Source: Asparagopsis taxiformis
Lineage: Eukaryota; Rhodophyta; Florideophyceae; Bonnemaisoniales; Bonnemaisoniaceae
Length of the DNA stretch: 64,000 nt
Assembly (NCBI GenBank): GCA_030407315.1
Contig: JALQPE010001697.1
Coordinates: forward strand, 62,001-126,000
Direction of reading: 5' to 3'
Numbering within the stretch: the stretch's first letter is position 1; each line of letters begins with the position of its first letter. The notes below the pieces were generated by a model. It did no database searches and had not been told where the DNA came from. It worked only from the letters and a program-made list of their open reading frames with translations. Shown here in pieces: positions 1 to 8,604 of this stretch. The position numbers and the translations under genes are program-made.

Positions 1-1174
1 CAGACCGATTCGGGAGTGACCTGAAGCAAAGGCTCGCAGGATCGAATACCATGAACGGCCAGCACATCGATTCAACATCCTCATACCCCAACACTCTTGC
101 CCCGGTATCCCACGCAGCTAACACACGGTCGACAACAAATCCAAGCTGGTTGGCTTGCGCACTGGATGTTGCAATTCCAACCATTCCACCACCACCAATG
201 GCCCCGGATGTGGCTCTGGCCCGCCTAGATGGCGCACTGCCCATCTCCTTACTGCGAATAGCCAAGATACACTGGCACATCATAACCATCAGCCTCCTGA
301 ACCGCTTCTGGCTAGCCTGCAAAGAATCTTGCATGTCGGATGTAGCGCCGTCTAGAAAGTACCTGCTCGAAAGCAGTTCGCGGTTCAGTGGAGAGGACAA
401 TTCTCCGCGGGGTGTCTTGCCAAACATTTCGACGGCACGAGAACTAGTCACCCCCACCTGTTTCGGAAACTCAACCATCCTCGGAGAATCACCCATCTCT
501 GCATTGAGTCCCCATGCATGACAAAACATTTGCCACAGACGCAAATCAATCGCACTCGAATCTTCTGCTCGGTGATACGGCCGAAGCACAGCCAGGATAG
601 ACATGCATGAGCTGTACTGCGGTTTACCACTCAGGCTTGAAGCAATTTGGCCGCTTGGATCGCAGGACTTGATCCAGCCCAACACATCGGCCATCCTCAC
701 AGACGAAATATGAGCGTACTTGTCCTTTCCTTTTTGGACCCAGTACTCGTCTCTGAGATCAACGGCGATCATCAGATACTCAACAAACATCATGCGCCTT
801 TGCAGGCCTGCAATGTCGTTGGATGTCGTCGCTCTCACACGGTCCAGCACAACAGCAGTACTGCTGTTGGTGTCCGCCACGATAGACTCTTCTCGCATAG
901 GAATCGTAACGCCAGGAGGAAAGACGCCCTTCTCCATTCCACGTACAATTGCCATGCAGCGGTGCGCTCCATCCAATATCTCCAGAACGCCTTCTCGAAA
1001 CCTGCCAGTCACGGGATGAGCTGTGTCATAACCGCTGTTGCGAATGCTCTCCATGAGCGCTTCCACATGACTTGCATCAACATCGCGAATCGATACGAAT
1101 TTGCTGACTTGATTGGGGTCGATGAACACCCATCCGTCGTGCTTTTCACCGTGATTGTGGAACGTTCCTTCCAT
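1..1174 (-). CDS. ParB-like/DNA methyltransferase/SET fusion, copy 1 (N-terminal part, cut by window edge)
   Basis: The first 391 codons are present; the rest lies before the window. The sequence matches the N-terminal part of the intact gene at 63832-60365. It holds the ParB/sulfiredoxin-type motif DGAHR (residues 68-72) and then a mostly helical stretch of unknown role. I place the start at the ATG ending at 1174; reading three codons further upstream would need a TTG start. The gene is divergent from the 453-aa gene at 1688, with a 513-bp shared upstream region. No frameshift is visible in this part. The missing C-terminal two thirds should hold the methyltransferase and SET domains. Confidence 0.75.
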   Translation of the reverse strand, partial: MEGTFHNHGEKHDGWVFIDPNQVSKFVSIRDVDASHVEALMESIRNSGYDTAHPVTGRFREGVLEILDGAHRCMAIVRGMEKGVFPPGVTIPMREESIVADTNSSTAVVLDRVRATTSNDIAGLQRRMMFVEYLMIAVDLRDEYWVQKGKDKYAHISSVRMADVLGWIKSCDPSGQIASSLSGKPQYSSCMSILAVLRPYHRAEDSSAIDLRLWQMFCHAWGLNAEMGDSPRMVEFPKQVGVTSSRAVEMFGKTPRGELSSPLNRELLSSRYFLDGATSDMQDSLQASQKRFRRLMVMMCQCILAIRSKEMGSAPSRRARATSGAIGGGGMVGIATSSAQANQLGFVVDRVLAAWDTGARVLGYEDVESMCWPFMVFDPASLCFRSLPNRS

Positions 1175-1687
1175 GGCGAACAAAGGTAGAGTTTTTAAGA
1201 AAGGGATAGTTGGTTGCTGCTTGACCAGGGTGGCGCAAAGCAGAAGTTGGTTGTTTAAAACAAAGTGTCAGCGAGTGGTAGCACTTCGGTGGCTGTTTCC
1301 TTTCCACCCCTGTCCGAACCTTTACAAGATAACTACATCGACTGTTAGCTCAATAATCAATGTAATACTAAAGTAATACTCAAAATATTTTTCCATGCAA
1401 TTTATTGGGCCCCGTAACATCTCTAAGCGTATCTTTGTAGTCCAATCGTATGCATCCGACATTCACTTCTAGAACGATTATTCACATCAAATTTTATGCT
1501 GCAATCAGTTCATGGCAGACATCATCCACACTGACGTGTCAATTTTGTCAATTGTCCATTCTATTTCTACACCACCTAAACATCTCTTCTGGACCTTTCC
1601 AATCCTCCTAGTATATACTACTCTTTAGCAGAAGGTAACGGTTAGGCTTTCACTAATACAACAATTCTATCCCATAGCTATCCCAAC
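1175..1687. promoter_or_regulatory. Divergent intergenic/promoter region
   Basis: This 513-bp AT-richer stretch has no gene and separates two divergent genes. It is conserved as 28531-29043 in copy 2, and its left end is seen again at 63833-64000. A TATA-like stretch (AGTATATACTA) lies at 1610-1620, about 70 bp before the ATG of the 453-aa gene. Promoter function is inferred only from position and conservation. Confidence 0.4.
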
Positions 1688-3049
1688 ATGCTTCCTCTCG
1701 CTCCAAACGACGTTATAGAAGTTCAATGGGAACTTCGGCCGTTTGGGAGGAAACGAAAAATTGTGTGGTGGTCTGCAATCGTCAAGGAAATTACTCAGGT
1801 CAAGACCGAAACAGACCCATTCCTCCATGCATTGCTCGAATACAAAGCTGAATATGGTTTCGACTCTACCCTTTCTCAAGTCAAGATTTCAGATCGTAAC
1901 GAGCTCGTCGACAAGGATTCCGGAAGGGTTCTCCCGTGGCGAAGTGGTGAGCTTCGCAGTATGGACTCACCTGCATCCCCAGCAGAGAGAGACCCGGACT
2001 ACGGCATTGACCACACTCGCCACCGCCACCGCGGCATCCTTCAAGATTGCACTGCGGATCAAATGAAGAAGACCATAGCAGAAATGCTGGCAAGATTGGA
2101 AAAGCTGGAGTCAGCTGCCAAACATCCTCTTCCCCCTCCATTCGATTCCAACAGCTCCATGACCTCCTCTGCTCTGACTGTATGTAGCATTCTGTTTCAG
2201 AAGCTTGGTGTGTACACGGACAAGCCCCTCTCCCTCCGGATGACAAAATCCGAGCACTCCAGGGGAATGCGACAAACATCGCAAGAAGAAATCAGAGTAC
2301 AGGCTGACTGCTCCCTTGCTCAATTCCGCACTATTGCCATTCAATGCAAGGCGAAAGAGAATCGTGATGTTCTCTTCCTGCCGTCCTTTGAGGACATCAC
2401 CTTTCCCTCTGGAAATGAGTCGGATCTTTCCATCATTTTCCCCACCTTTCAGGCACTATGTGACTCCATAGGTACCTCGCAACACGGGTTCCAGAAAATA
2501 TTGGTGAAGAGCAGGGCGGAACGCGATGGAGGCAGCTCATCGATTGTCCGAATTTTAGGAAATCTAGTCGACGTTGACTGCTCTCATGATGCTCCTTCTT
2601 CCGCATTTCTCGTCGGCTCATCTGCTTACGTCCTGTCCAGCCCAGACCAACGTATGACAGTTCTTTGCAGAGACTCCTACGAGTTTGACCATGTCAACAA
2701 TACATTTTTACATCCCCTATGTCTTAGCCAACTATCACAGTCTAGCATCGTGGACTCTTTCCACCTACGTGATAAGGCTACTGTTACTTATGGAGCAACG
2801 TTTTCGTTACTGTGGAGACGTATTCAGCGCCGAGCTTGTTACAGCACTTTCCAGCCTCTATCAACCGCAGAGACGTTTGGTACACTACATCTACGCTTAC
2901 CTTGCTGTATTTTCAGTGGTACTACTATATGCCAGGAGCTTGAAGACATTGGCTATGAGGCTATCTCTCGTCTTGGCTTCAATGCGGATTCAGACACTAC
3001 CCACCCACCCTCTCCTCCACCTGCCACCTGCAGTCCGGAGCAAAAATGA
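1688..3049 (+). CDS. Unknown 453-aa element-encoded protein with possible Tudor/Agenet-like N-terminus
   Basis: I do not recognise the family. Residues 8-37 (DVIEVQW, then a basic patch, then WWSAIVKEI) have the look of a small SH3-like beta-barrel of the Tudor/PWWP/Agenet type, which in known families reads histone marks. This is a pattern judgement only. A His/Arg-rich patch (residues 109-116) and a short helical segment (about 122-142) follow; the rest is serine-rich with no motif I can name. The C-terminus is a proline-rich tail. The gene lies head-to-head with the ParB/methyltransferase/SET gene and converges with the 508-aa gene. The second copy at 29044 carries a 2-bp deletion, whereas this copy reads through. 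The start is the ATG at 1688, after a TATA-like stretch. Confidence 0.6.
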   Translation: MLPLAPNDVIEVQWELRPFGRKRKIVWWSAIVKEITQVKTETDPFLHALLEYKAEYGFDSTLSQVKISDRNELVDKDSGRVLPWRSGELRSMDSPASPAERDPDYGIDHTRHRHRGILQDCTADQMKKTIAEMLARLEKLESAAKHPLPPPFDSNSSMTSSALTVCSILFQKLGVYTDKPLSLRMTKSEHSRGMRQTSQEEIRVQADCSLAQFRTIAIQCKAKENRDVLFLPSFEDITFPSGNESDLSIIFPTFQALCDSIGTSQHGFQKILVKSRAERDGGSSSIVRILGNLVDVDCSHDAPSSAFLVGSSAYVLSSPDQRMTVLCRDSYEFDHVNNTFLHPLCLSQLSQSSIVDSFHLRDKATVTYGATFSLLWRRIQRRACYSTFQPLSTAETFGTLHLRLPCCIFSGTTICQELEDIGYEAISRLGFNADSDTTHPPSPPPATCSPEQK

Positions 3050-3324
3050 TAAAGCACACCTATCCGTAGTTATCCTGTTCCTGGGTATTCCATTCTAGAG
3101 CTCCTGTGGCCATCAATTTCTAGTAAAGACGGATACCCTCGCCCCTTCCTACTTCGACTATTCCACTACCTGTCTCTGCGCTGTTCCTTCGACTTGACAC
3201 TATCGTCTGACTGGTTTCCTGATGTCTCGCACCTATCTACTTCCATCTATTACAAAATTCACCTCAACAGAAATTTTATTTCTTCATTCTTCGTCTACTA
3301 CACCGAAACTGGTTTCATCCGATA
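3050..3324. other. Convergent 3' region, no gene
   Basis: These 275 bp lie between two converging genes. They are pyrimidine-rich on the plus strand and conserved at 30404-30678. They presumably hold both 3' UTRs and polyadenylation sites; no specific signal is identified. Confidence 0.4.
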
Positions 3325-4851
3325 CTACTCCCCTTCATTCTCGATTTCATCATCGACGAATACCTTCACATATTCTGCATCTCCTCCGTCCTCTTCCATA
3401 GACCTGAAGCTCTCCTCCAGCACTGATTCCCCCCCATCGTCTACGTTCAGTTCTTCATATCTATCACGCGATATAGTCAAAACCTCCTCATTCATGAACC
3501 GACTACTCACCCGCTCCCCGGGAAGAAGCAGTTTCACTGCTTCATTGATTTCCCGGATTTGCGCTCCTTCCACCTCTGTTCCACTTTGAAATTTCAAAAT
3601 CGTTCGGAACCCGTATGCAAGTATGTAGATGAATTGCAAGGAGTATTCTGAACGTCGCAGGAACATGTTCTTATCAGAACATTGCGTGTAGGCGACTGCA
3701 AAGTTCAGTGCAACCTCTACTAAATTGATCCTCCTAGTCAAAAACCTCTTGTCCGGTTCTCCAATTATTTGAACTTCGTACTCGACTTTGAATAGCATTT
3801 CTTTTCGCACTGCAATGAAGTCGCGAAGAATCTTCATATTCTTGTCATCCATTGCTGCACGCTCCGCTGCATTCATTTTCCTCTGCGCCGAGTACAGACT
3901 TGGAACTGACTCAATGTCCAGCCCACCGTCGTGCAAATGATGCTCCATTCGGACTGAACCTTGAAACCCACTGTATAGAACGAATCCAAGATCTCGGATG
4001 AACCGGTTTCGCACATGATCTCTGGACTTGTTCATAAACCCGGTCACTGCTGTGAGTGCCGATTTCGTCACAGTGATGCCTACCTCCTTTCTGTGCAACG
4101 GCCCATTGTCTCCAACCTTTCTTCGCTTCTGCTTTCGAGCGGCCCCATCACTTCCCTCGGACGTCCCATGCATTCCATCCATGCGAGCAGAGTCCGTTCC
4201 GCGAATTGTCTCCTCAATGGTCCCGGTAGTCACATACCCCCGCGCCCTCCACCGTTCGATACCTTCCGACGTTCCATTGGAGCTGGAACGGTCTCCTCCC
4301 TCTCTGAAAGAATTGTTTTGACACGTATTCTTGATTAAAGAGGTCACAACTTGGCAGCGCAATTCAATGTGGTTCCGGCCGGCAAGCGTCCTATTGAACA
4401 CATCCTTTCGCTCATTGCTCTGCCTGGCGAACATCAGCGTATTGATTAGCTGGCATCCGTTGAAATGCCTATCCCTCTTATCCACCATTGCCTTCGTGTA
4501 CGTTGGAACAACAGCACACAGCACAGCACACACCATTTCGAACGTGAACGATTTCTCCGCATCCTGCGCAATGCGGAGACGTTCCCTGTCCTTCTCGGAG
4601 GCGATCTTCTTCGGATGTCCTTGTCCCTGGCTCAGAAGCCCATCGACGATGCTCTTGACCTCCTGCATATCGGTGTTTAGCATGGAGACAGTCTTGGCGA
4701 CATTTCCGAGAGTCTCGCGTAATTGAATGGTGCTCTTCTCGACGGCATCCATTTTATCACTCAGGGCTTTCAACTCTGCAGTGATGTTCGAAAAGCCCTC
4801 ACGCGTTATTTCGGAAAATGCGGCGATGCTTACGGAGGTTTCGGGATTCAT
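3325..4851 (-). CDS. Unknown 508-aa coiled-coil protein
   Basis: I do not recognise this family. Residues 1-80 form a heptad-rich, hydrophilic helix with runs such as ITAELKALSDKMDAVEKS, typical of a coiled coil. A basic patch (AARKQKRRK) near residue 240 could be a nuclear localisation signal. The C-terminal half is alpha-helical looking, with an acidic tail. I chose the ATG ending at 4851 because the protein from there (MNPETSV) is conserved in copy 2, while the upstream in-frame residues differ by indels. The second copy (32203-30679) has two frameshifts; this one is open throughout. It is the outermost gene before the right end of the element and converges with the 453-aa gene. A role as a DNA-binding accessory protein is possible but unproven. 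Confidence 0.6.
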   Translation of the reverse strand: MNPETSVSIAAFSEITREGFSNITAELKALSDKMDAVEKSTIQLRETLGNVAKTVSMLNTDMQEVKSIVDGLLSQGQGHPKKIASEKDRERLRIAQDAEKSFTFEMVCAVLCAVVPTYTKAMVDKRDRHFNGCQLINTLMFARQSNERKDVFNRTLAGRNHIELRCQVVTSLIKNTCQNNSFREGGDRSSSNGTSEGIERWRARGYVTTGTIEETIRGTDSARMDGMHGTSEGSDGAARKQKRRKVGDNGPLHRKEVGITVTKSALTAVTGFMNKSRDHVRNRFIRDLGFVLYSGFQGSVRMEHHLHDGGLDIESVPSLYSAQRKMNAAERAAMDDKNMKILRDFIAVRKEMLFKVEYEVQIIGEPDKRFLTRRINLVEVALNFAVAYTQCSDKNMFLRRSEYSLQFIYILAYGFRTILKFQSGTEVEGAQIREINEAVKLLLPGERVSSRFMNEEVLTISRDRYEELNVDDGGESVLEESFRSMEEDGGDAEYVKVFVDDEIENEGE

Positions 4852-5384
4852 CTTGACCTTGCAATTGGAGTTTGCTAAAAGGAGAATTGCTTTGAAGGAT
4901 GTCACGCTTAGTACAGCAGTGTTGTAGCAAATATCATTTCAGTGGATGCATCCATCCTGGTCTACTCTACATAATAATAATGCTTCCCAGTGCTCCGTAA
5001 CGGTTATTTTTCATAATTTAGTGGTGGATGGTGCGTATTCTTTCCTTTGCCACCACCCACGTCCTGTGCATACCACACCTCGCTACCAGACTGACGTCTC
5101 CTACTAGACACTTTCAATGCAAAGATAGATAGGTATAATTTGAAATGCTAAACTCAACATATTATAGCTACTATGTACATTCTCTCCTTACGGTGAGACA
5201 AACCAGATATGTTCTGTTCTCCCAATCTTCCTTTCTCCAACGTCCTATTCAGCATCTAGCTTCCCCGCACCCAACTATCTGTAAAGCACCATCACAATTA
5301 ATATAGTCGTATACCACACACCATTCCAATATTTACCTTCACACCAACACTATGCTCCATATTTCCTCTAAGTCCACTCCACCA
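4852..5384. other. Upstream region of the 508-aa gene, no gene
   Basis: This is noncoding and is conserved at 32204-32744 with small indels. It lies between the start of the minus-strand 508-aa gene and the subterminal array, so it probably holds that gene's promoter. No specific element is recognised. Confidence 0.4.
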
Positions 5385-5739
5385 GACAGTGTTGTCAAAC
5401 AATGCACGGTACTACCCGCAGACAATACAATTTGCTATCTACACTACTGTCTACAGATTTCCCCAGACAGTGCAGTAATACAGTACAATGTATTGTCTCA
5501 GACAGTAAAATGTACTGTCTGCACATACTGTCTGGCGGCAACACTTCCGGACAGTAAAATTTACTGTTCTGGACAGTAAATTTTACTGTTTTTGGTACTG
5601 TCCAGATTTCGTGCCAGTTTACTGCTGCAGCAGTATTCTGAAATTTCCAGACAGTAAATTTTACTGTCTCCGCGCACTGTCTTGGCCAGACAGTAATTTT
5701 TACTGTCTCAGACAGTAAATTTACTGTCTGTTTTCATTC
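5385..5739. repeat. Right subterminal palindrome array (ACAGTAAA/TTTACTGT family), copy 1
   Basis: This is a run of short inverted repeats built on CAGACAGTAAA and TTTACTGTCTG, often joined as ACAGTAAAATTTACTGT. It is conserved at 32745-33054, and the same family forms the left end at 47559-48520. Subterminal repeats next to CACTA-type ends are known binding sites for element-encoded proteins in the plant En/Spm family; that role here is inferred. Confidence 0.8.
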
Positions 5740-5753
5740 TCAACACCGTAGTG
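5740..5753. repeat. Right terminal inverted repeat, copy 1
   Basis: TCAACACCGTAGTG is a perfect 14-bp reverse complement of the left end at 47545-47558 and is identical to 33055-33068. Read inward it starts with CACTA. The homology between copies 1 and 2 stops exactly here. Confidence 0.85.
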
Positions 5754-6828
5754 GTTTCGGTACAGGCTTGTACCGGTCGTTGAACAACTTTTCAAACGAA
5801 TCCATGCGGTCATTCTGGGCCGACGCAGAACGAGCGTCGGGGTGCTCAAACTCGGTGACGAACCCGTAAACGACGTCCACAGTGGAGAATGAAGCATTGC
5901 CACTGACGCGGAGGTCAGGGATGCTGTACAGCTCTGAGATATCCTTCTGGAACCGGTCGGCCAGATTGCGCATACAGGTGTAATACGCCCGGATATTGAG
6001 GAGGTAATCCCTCACGAGAAGCTTGATTCGTCCAAAGGCCTGATGCCTCGAAGCGTGCTTCTTGCGAAGCATGAGGTAGTCGAGCATCAGGAGAGAGGCT
6101 CGGTCATGCGCACTGGTAAACGCGCTGTTCTTGAGAATGACGAGTGCAACGTCGTCGTTAACACTGCCAATGACCTTGAACGCCTCGTACGTCAACGGGC
6201 TCGACATCATCTTGAGCGAGACGGTGGCGTAGCTCAATGCCTTCGCCTTGTGGACTGAACCGAACAAGCGGTGTTCCAACGATGCGAATGCGGCAGCCGT
6301 CTTGAGCTCCACACCGGCAAACTTCCCACCGACAGCGTTGTACATGCTAATAGCGGTGTGTACGAAGTCGCGGGGCCTGGTGGCAAGGACCCTGTGTGCC
6401 TTGGCATTGAGCGCCTGGCTAAGGAACAACAAGTCCTCGGTGACTAGGTCCTTGTTGTCCTTGCGAGAAACGATGCTGACCGGGAGGGCAAGGAAGGTGT
6501 TGCGGAGAGTAGTCGCCTTCTCGCTATCGTCGTCAGAAGCGACAGCCCTTTTCCCGACAGCGTGGCGGTGAAGCCCGTCGCAGATCTCGTAGCGCGCAGT
6601 GGTGTTTCCACCGACGGTGCGCGAGATTTTTCCGACTGTGATGAGACCCAGCGCGTGCTTGGGGTACCCATCGCGGAGCATCTCTTGGTACATGCCGTCG
6701 ACGTGGTCCATGTCCACTTCGCGAGATTGCTGGTCGGAGACGAAAATGTCGTTGACCGACAGCGTGCCAGTTTCCATGGAGTACATGGAGAGCTCAAGTT
6801 TATCGAAAACTTTCCTGGCGTTACGCAT
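5740..6828 (-). CDS. ParB-like protein, 3' end truncated by element insertion (362 aa)
   Basis: The motif DGLHR at residues 84-88, after a segment predicted as beta strand (RYEIC), matches the ParB/sulfiredoxin-like domain, which in bacterial ParB binds and hydrolyses CTP. About 270 largely helical residues follow that I cannot assign. The last codons and the TGA stop lie inside the terminal repeat of the inserted element (5740-5753), so the natural C-terminus is lost. Compared with the ParB/methyltransferase/SET proteins, no DPP[YF] or SET part is visible here. Both the start ATG (ending 6828) and the frame are clean. A GA-rich tract and TTGCTCGAGCAA hairpins lie upstream. The substrate is unknown. 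Confidence 0.65.
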   Translation of the reverse strand: MRNARKVFDKLELSMYSMETGTLSVNDIFVSDQQSREVDMDHVDGMYQEMLRDGYPKHALGLITVGKISRTVGGNTTARYEICDGLHRHAVGKRAVASDDDSEKATTLRNTFLALPVSIVSRKDNKDLVTEDLLFLSQALNAKAHRVLATRPRDFVHTAISMYNAVGGKFAGVELKTAAAFASLEHRLFGSVHKAKALSYATVSLKMMSSPLTYEAFKVIGSVNDDVALVILKNSAFTSAHDRASLLMLDYLMLRKKHASRHQAFGRIKLLVRDYLLNIRAYYTCMRNLADRFQKDISELYSIPDLRVSGNASFSTVDVVYGFVTEFEHPDARSASAQNDRMDSFEKLFNDRYKPVPKPLRC

Positions 6829-6879
6829 TTTTGTTCGGGTGGTGTGTTGGCGGTAGGGAGAGCGGGGAGATAGAGATGG

Positions 6880-6937
6880 AAATGGACGGAGAGAGAGGGA
6901 GAGAGAGAGAGGAGAGAGAGGAGAGCGGAAGTTGAGG
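6880..6937. repeat. GA-rich simple repeat
   Basis: A run of GAGAGAG/GGAGAG units (CT-rich on the minus strand) lies just upstream of the ParB-like gene start. It could be a 5' UTR or promoter pyrimidine tract of that minus-strand gene. No further feature is seen between it and 7041. Confidence 0.6.
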
Positions 6938-7041
6938 TTGCGGTGACACGCGTAGTACGGTACCGGTAGTCAGGCGTTGGCATAACTCGTTTAATAGGGA
7001 AACCTTCAAAATGAACGGTTTTTTGATATATTGATCATAAT

Positions 7042-7120
7042 TTGTCATACCAAAATTGCTCGAGTAAGACTCAATCCGAACTAATTCATACCCCGGATTG
7101 AGAATTGCTCGAGCAAGTCG
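7042..7120. repeat. TTGCTCGAGCAA-family hairpin, diverged copy
   Basis: It starts TTGTCATAC, then TTGCTCGAG and ACTCAATCCG, and after a short loop returns as CGGATTGAG and TTGCTCGAGCAAGTCGA. It is an imperfect inverted repeat of the same family as 7682-8056. Confidence 0.7.
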
Positions 7121-7681
7121 ACCCCTCCAAATCGTGCAGAAACAGCGATTTCGTCATCCCTCTCAAACAGCCTTGCTGGAACCATACCTCAAACCCGCTT
7201 ATCCGACCCTGACCCTTCCAAATTCAACATGAAGCGGGAGCATGGATGACCATTGTCATTTTGAATTCAAATTAATAATCGGTCTTGGCCATGCAATACT
7301 GGTAGCCACCAATCCTTTGCCACTTCGTACCAACACTATGAGTGGTGCAACTCTGCAGCTTCATGATGCTGCACTGCTGTCTACCACGCCATATTGCACT
7401 GCCCTAGTACTTCCGTAATTATGCTAGTAAACTAATTAAATCACATATATACAATTACAACTTCTGACGATCATAACACATGAGCACTATTTCATTTGCA
7501 ATAGTTCCACTACCCGTTGATGGGCTGGGTCACCAGGTACAACCCGGAAGCCCAGGCATGGTTACAATTTTTGCACCCAGAAAGGTGCCTCTGAGCATGT
7601 CTCTGAGGGCACATGATCCCTGGAAGACTAGTATTACTCAAGGGTGCTGGCTGGAGGGGTGTGGTGGCGCTTCCGTGGCAT
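7121..7681. other. Noncoding spacer between hairpins
   Basis: I see no gene, repeat or motif here that I can support. A reading frame over 7480-7731 runs into the adjacent hairpin and has no protein-like features. Confidence 0.4.
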
Positions 7682-8056
7682 TTGTCATACTCGACTTGCT
7701 CGAGCAATACTCAATCCGGGGTACGAACTAGTTCGGATTGAGTATTGCTCGAGCAATTTCTGGCGCCCAAAATGGGCGAAATTCTGCGGAAATAATTTCT
7801 GAAAAAATATTTTCATTTTTGGGGCCGAATGGCCGCCTGAAATTGCTCGAGCAATACTCAATCCGAACTAGTTCGTACCCCGGATTGAGTATTGCTCGAG
7901 CAATTTCAGGCGGCCGCAAAATTGAAAATATTTTTTCAGAAATTATTTCCGCAGAATTTCGCCCATTTTGGGCGCCAGAAATTGCTCGAGCAATACTCAA
8001 TCCGAACTAGTTCGTACCCCGGATTGAGTATTGCTCGAGCAAGTCGAGTATGACAA
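7682..8056. repeat. 375-bp nested foldback element (TTGCTCGAGCAA family)
   Basis: The whole segment is a near-perfect inverted repeat centred near 7869. It opens TTGTCATACTCGAC and closes GTCGAGTATGACAA. Each arm contains shorter hairpins made of TTGCTCGAGCAATACTCAAT and its complement around a GGTACGAACTAGTTC linker. Because of the symmetry, both strands read almost the same 90-codon frame. It has the form of a non-autonomous foldback/MITE-like element. Confidence 0.85.
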
Positions 8057-8604
8057 TTCGCTACCAGATCCCTCAAACCGCTTATACGGCCGTATGAACG
8101 GCTTTGGAGTTACCAGGATGCATTGCGTGTCACATGTTACACACTCCACTACAATCCGAAACCGTTTATTTCATCCAACTGCCAAACCCGTTCACACCCA
8201 CATTTGGTAACAAACTATAGTTTGTATATACCTGTAATGGTTACTTTCCGAACCCGTTCAAATCGATAGCCACTAAATGGGTGCATTCACTCGTCCATTT
8301 CCCTCTATATTACTACCAGTCTATGTGCGTCATCGGCAATCACCTTCCCTCATACGCTTGTACGACTACAATAGAACCCCTGTTCCCAGTTCTTCAGGTA
8401 TTGTTTGCATTAATCCCCCACGTCGCACGTCTTTTCATCTACGTTTATCCATATTTTTTAAATTTCTGCGGTAATCACGCATATAAGGAACTGATTTGTA
8501 CTGTTTTTTTATTTCGACTGAGGTACAAAAAAATCGTCGTTCCCCTCTATTCCATCTCTCTCTCTATCATTCCCAGCTCTCTACTTTTCGCTCCCACCAA
8601 CACC
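8057..8604. other. Upstream region of the methyltransferase/SET pseudogene
   Basis: No gene is seen. The last 90 bp before the ATG at 8605 are strongly pyrimidine-rich on the plus strand (TCTCTCTCTATC and similar), as also seen before the ATGs at 12995, 20211 and 54629. This looks like a shared 5' UTR style. Confidence 0.4.

Larger units (their letters stand above)
1..5753. mobile_element. CACTA-ended composite element, copy 1 (right part only)
   Basis: The block is nearly identical to 27357-33068 (copy 2), with only scattered substitutions and small indels. It ends in TCAACACCGTAGTG, the reverse complement of the 14-bp left end at 47545-47558. Visible content is the N-terminal part of the ParB/methyltransferase/SET gene, the 453-aa gene, the 508-aa gene and the right subterminal palindrome array. 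The left end lies before the window, so no target-site duplication can be tested. The right end is inserted in the 3' part of a ParB-like gene. Confidence 0.8.

Noticed and set aside
7728..8010. Two 90-codon frames on opposite strands with nearly the same peptide
   Set aside because: They arise from the palindromic symmetry of the foldback, not from coding selection.
8281..8604. Coding extension upstream of the ATG at 8605
   Set aside because: The in-frame codons before 8605 are pyrimidine-tract and low-complexity translation, and similarity to the intact methyltransferase/SET protein begins only after MPQDTHG.
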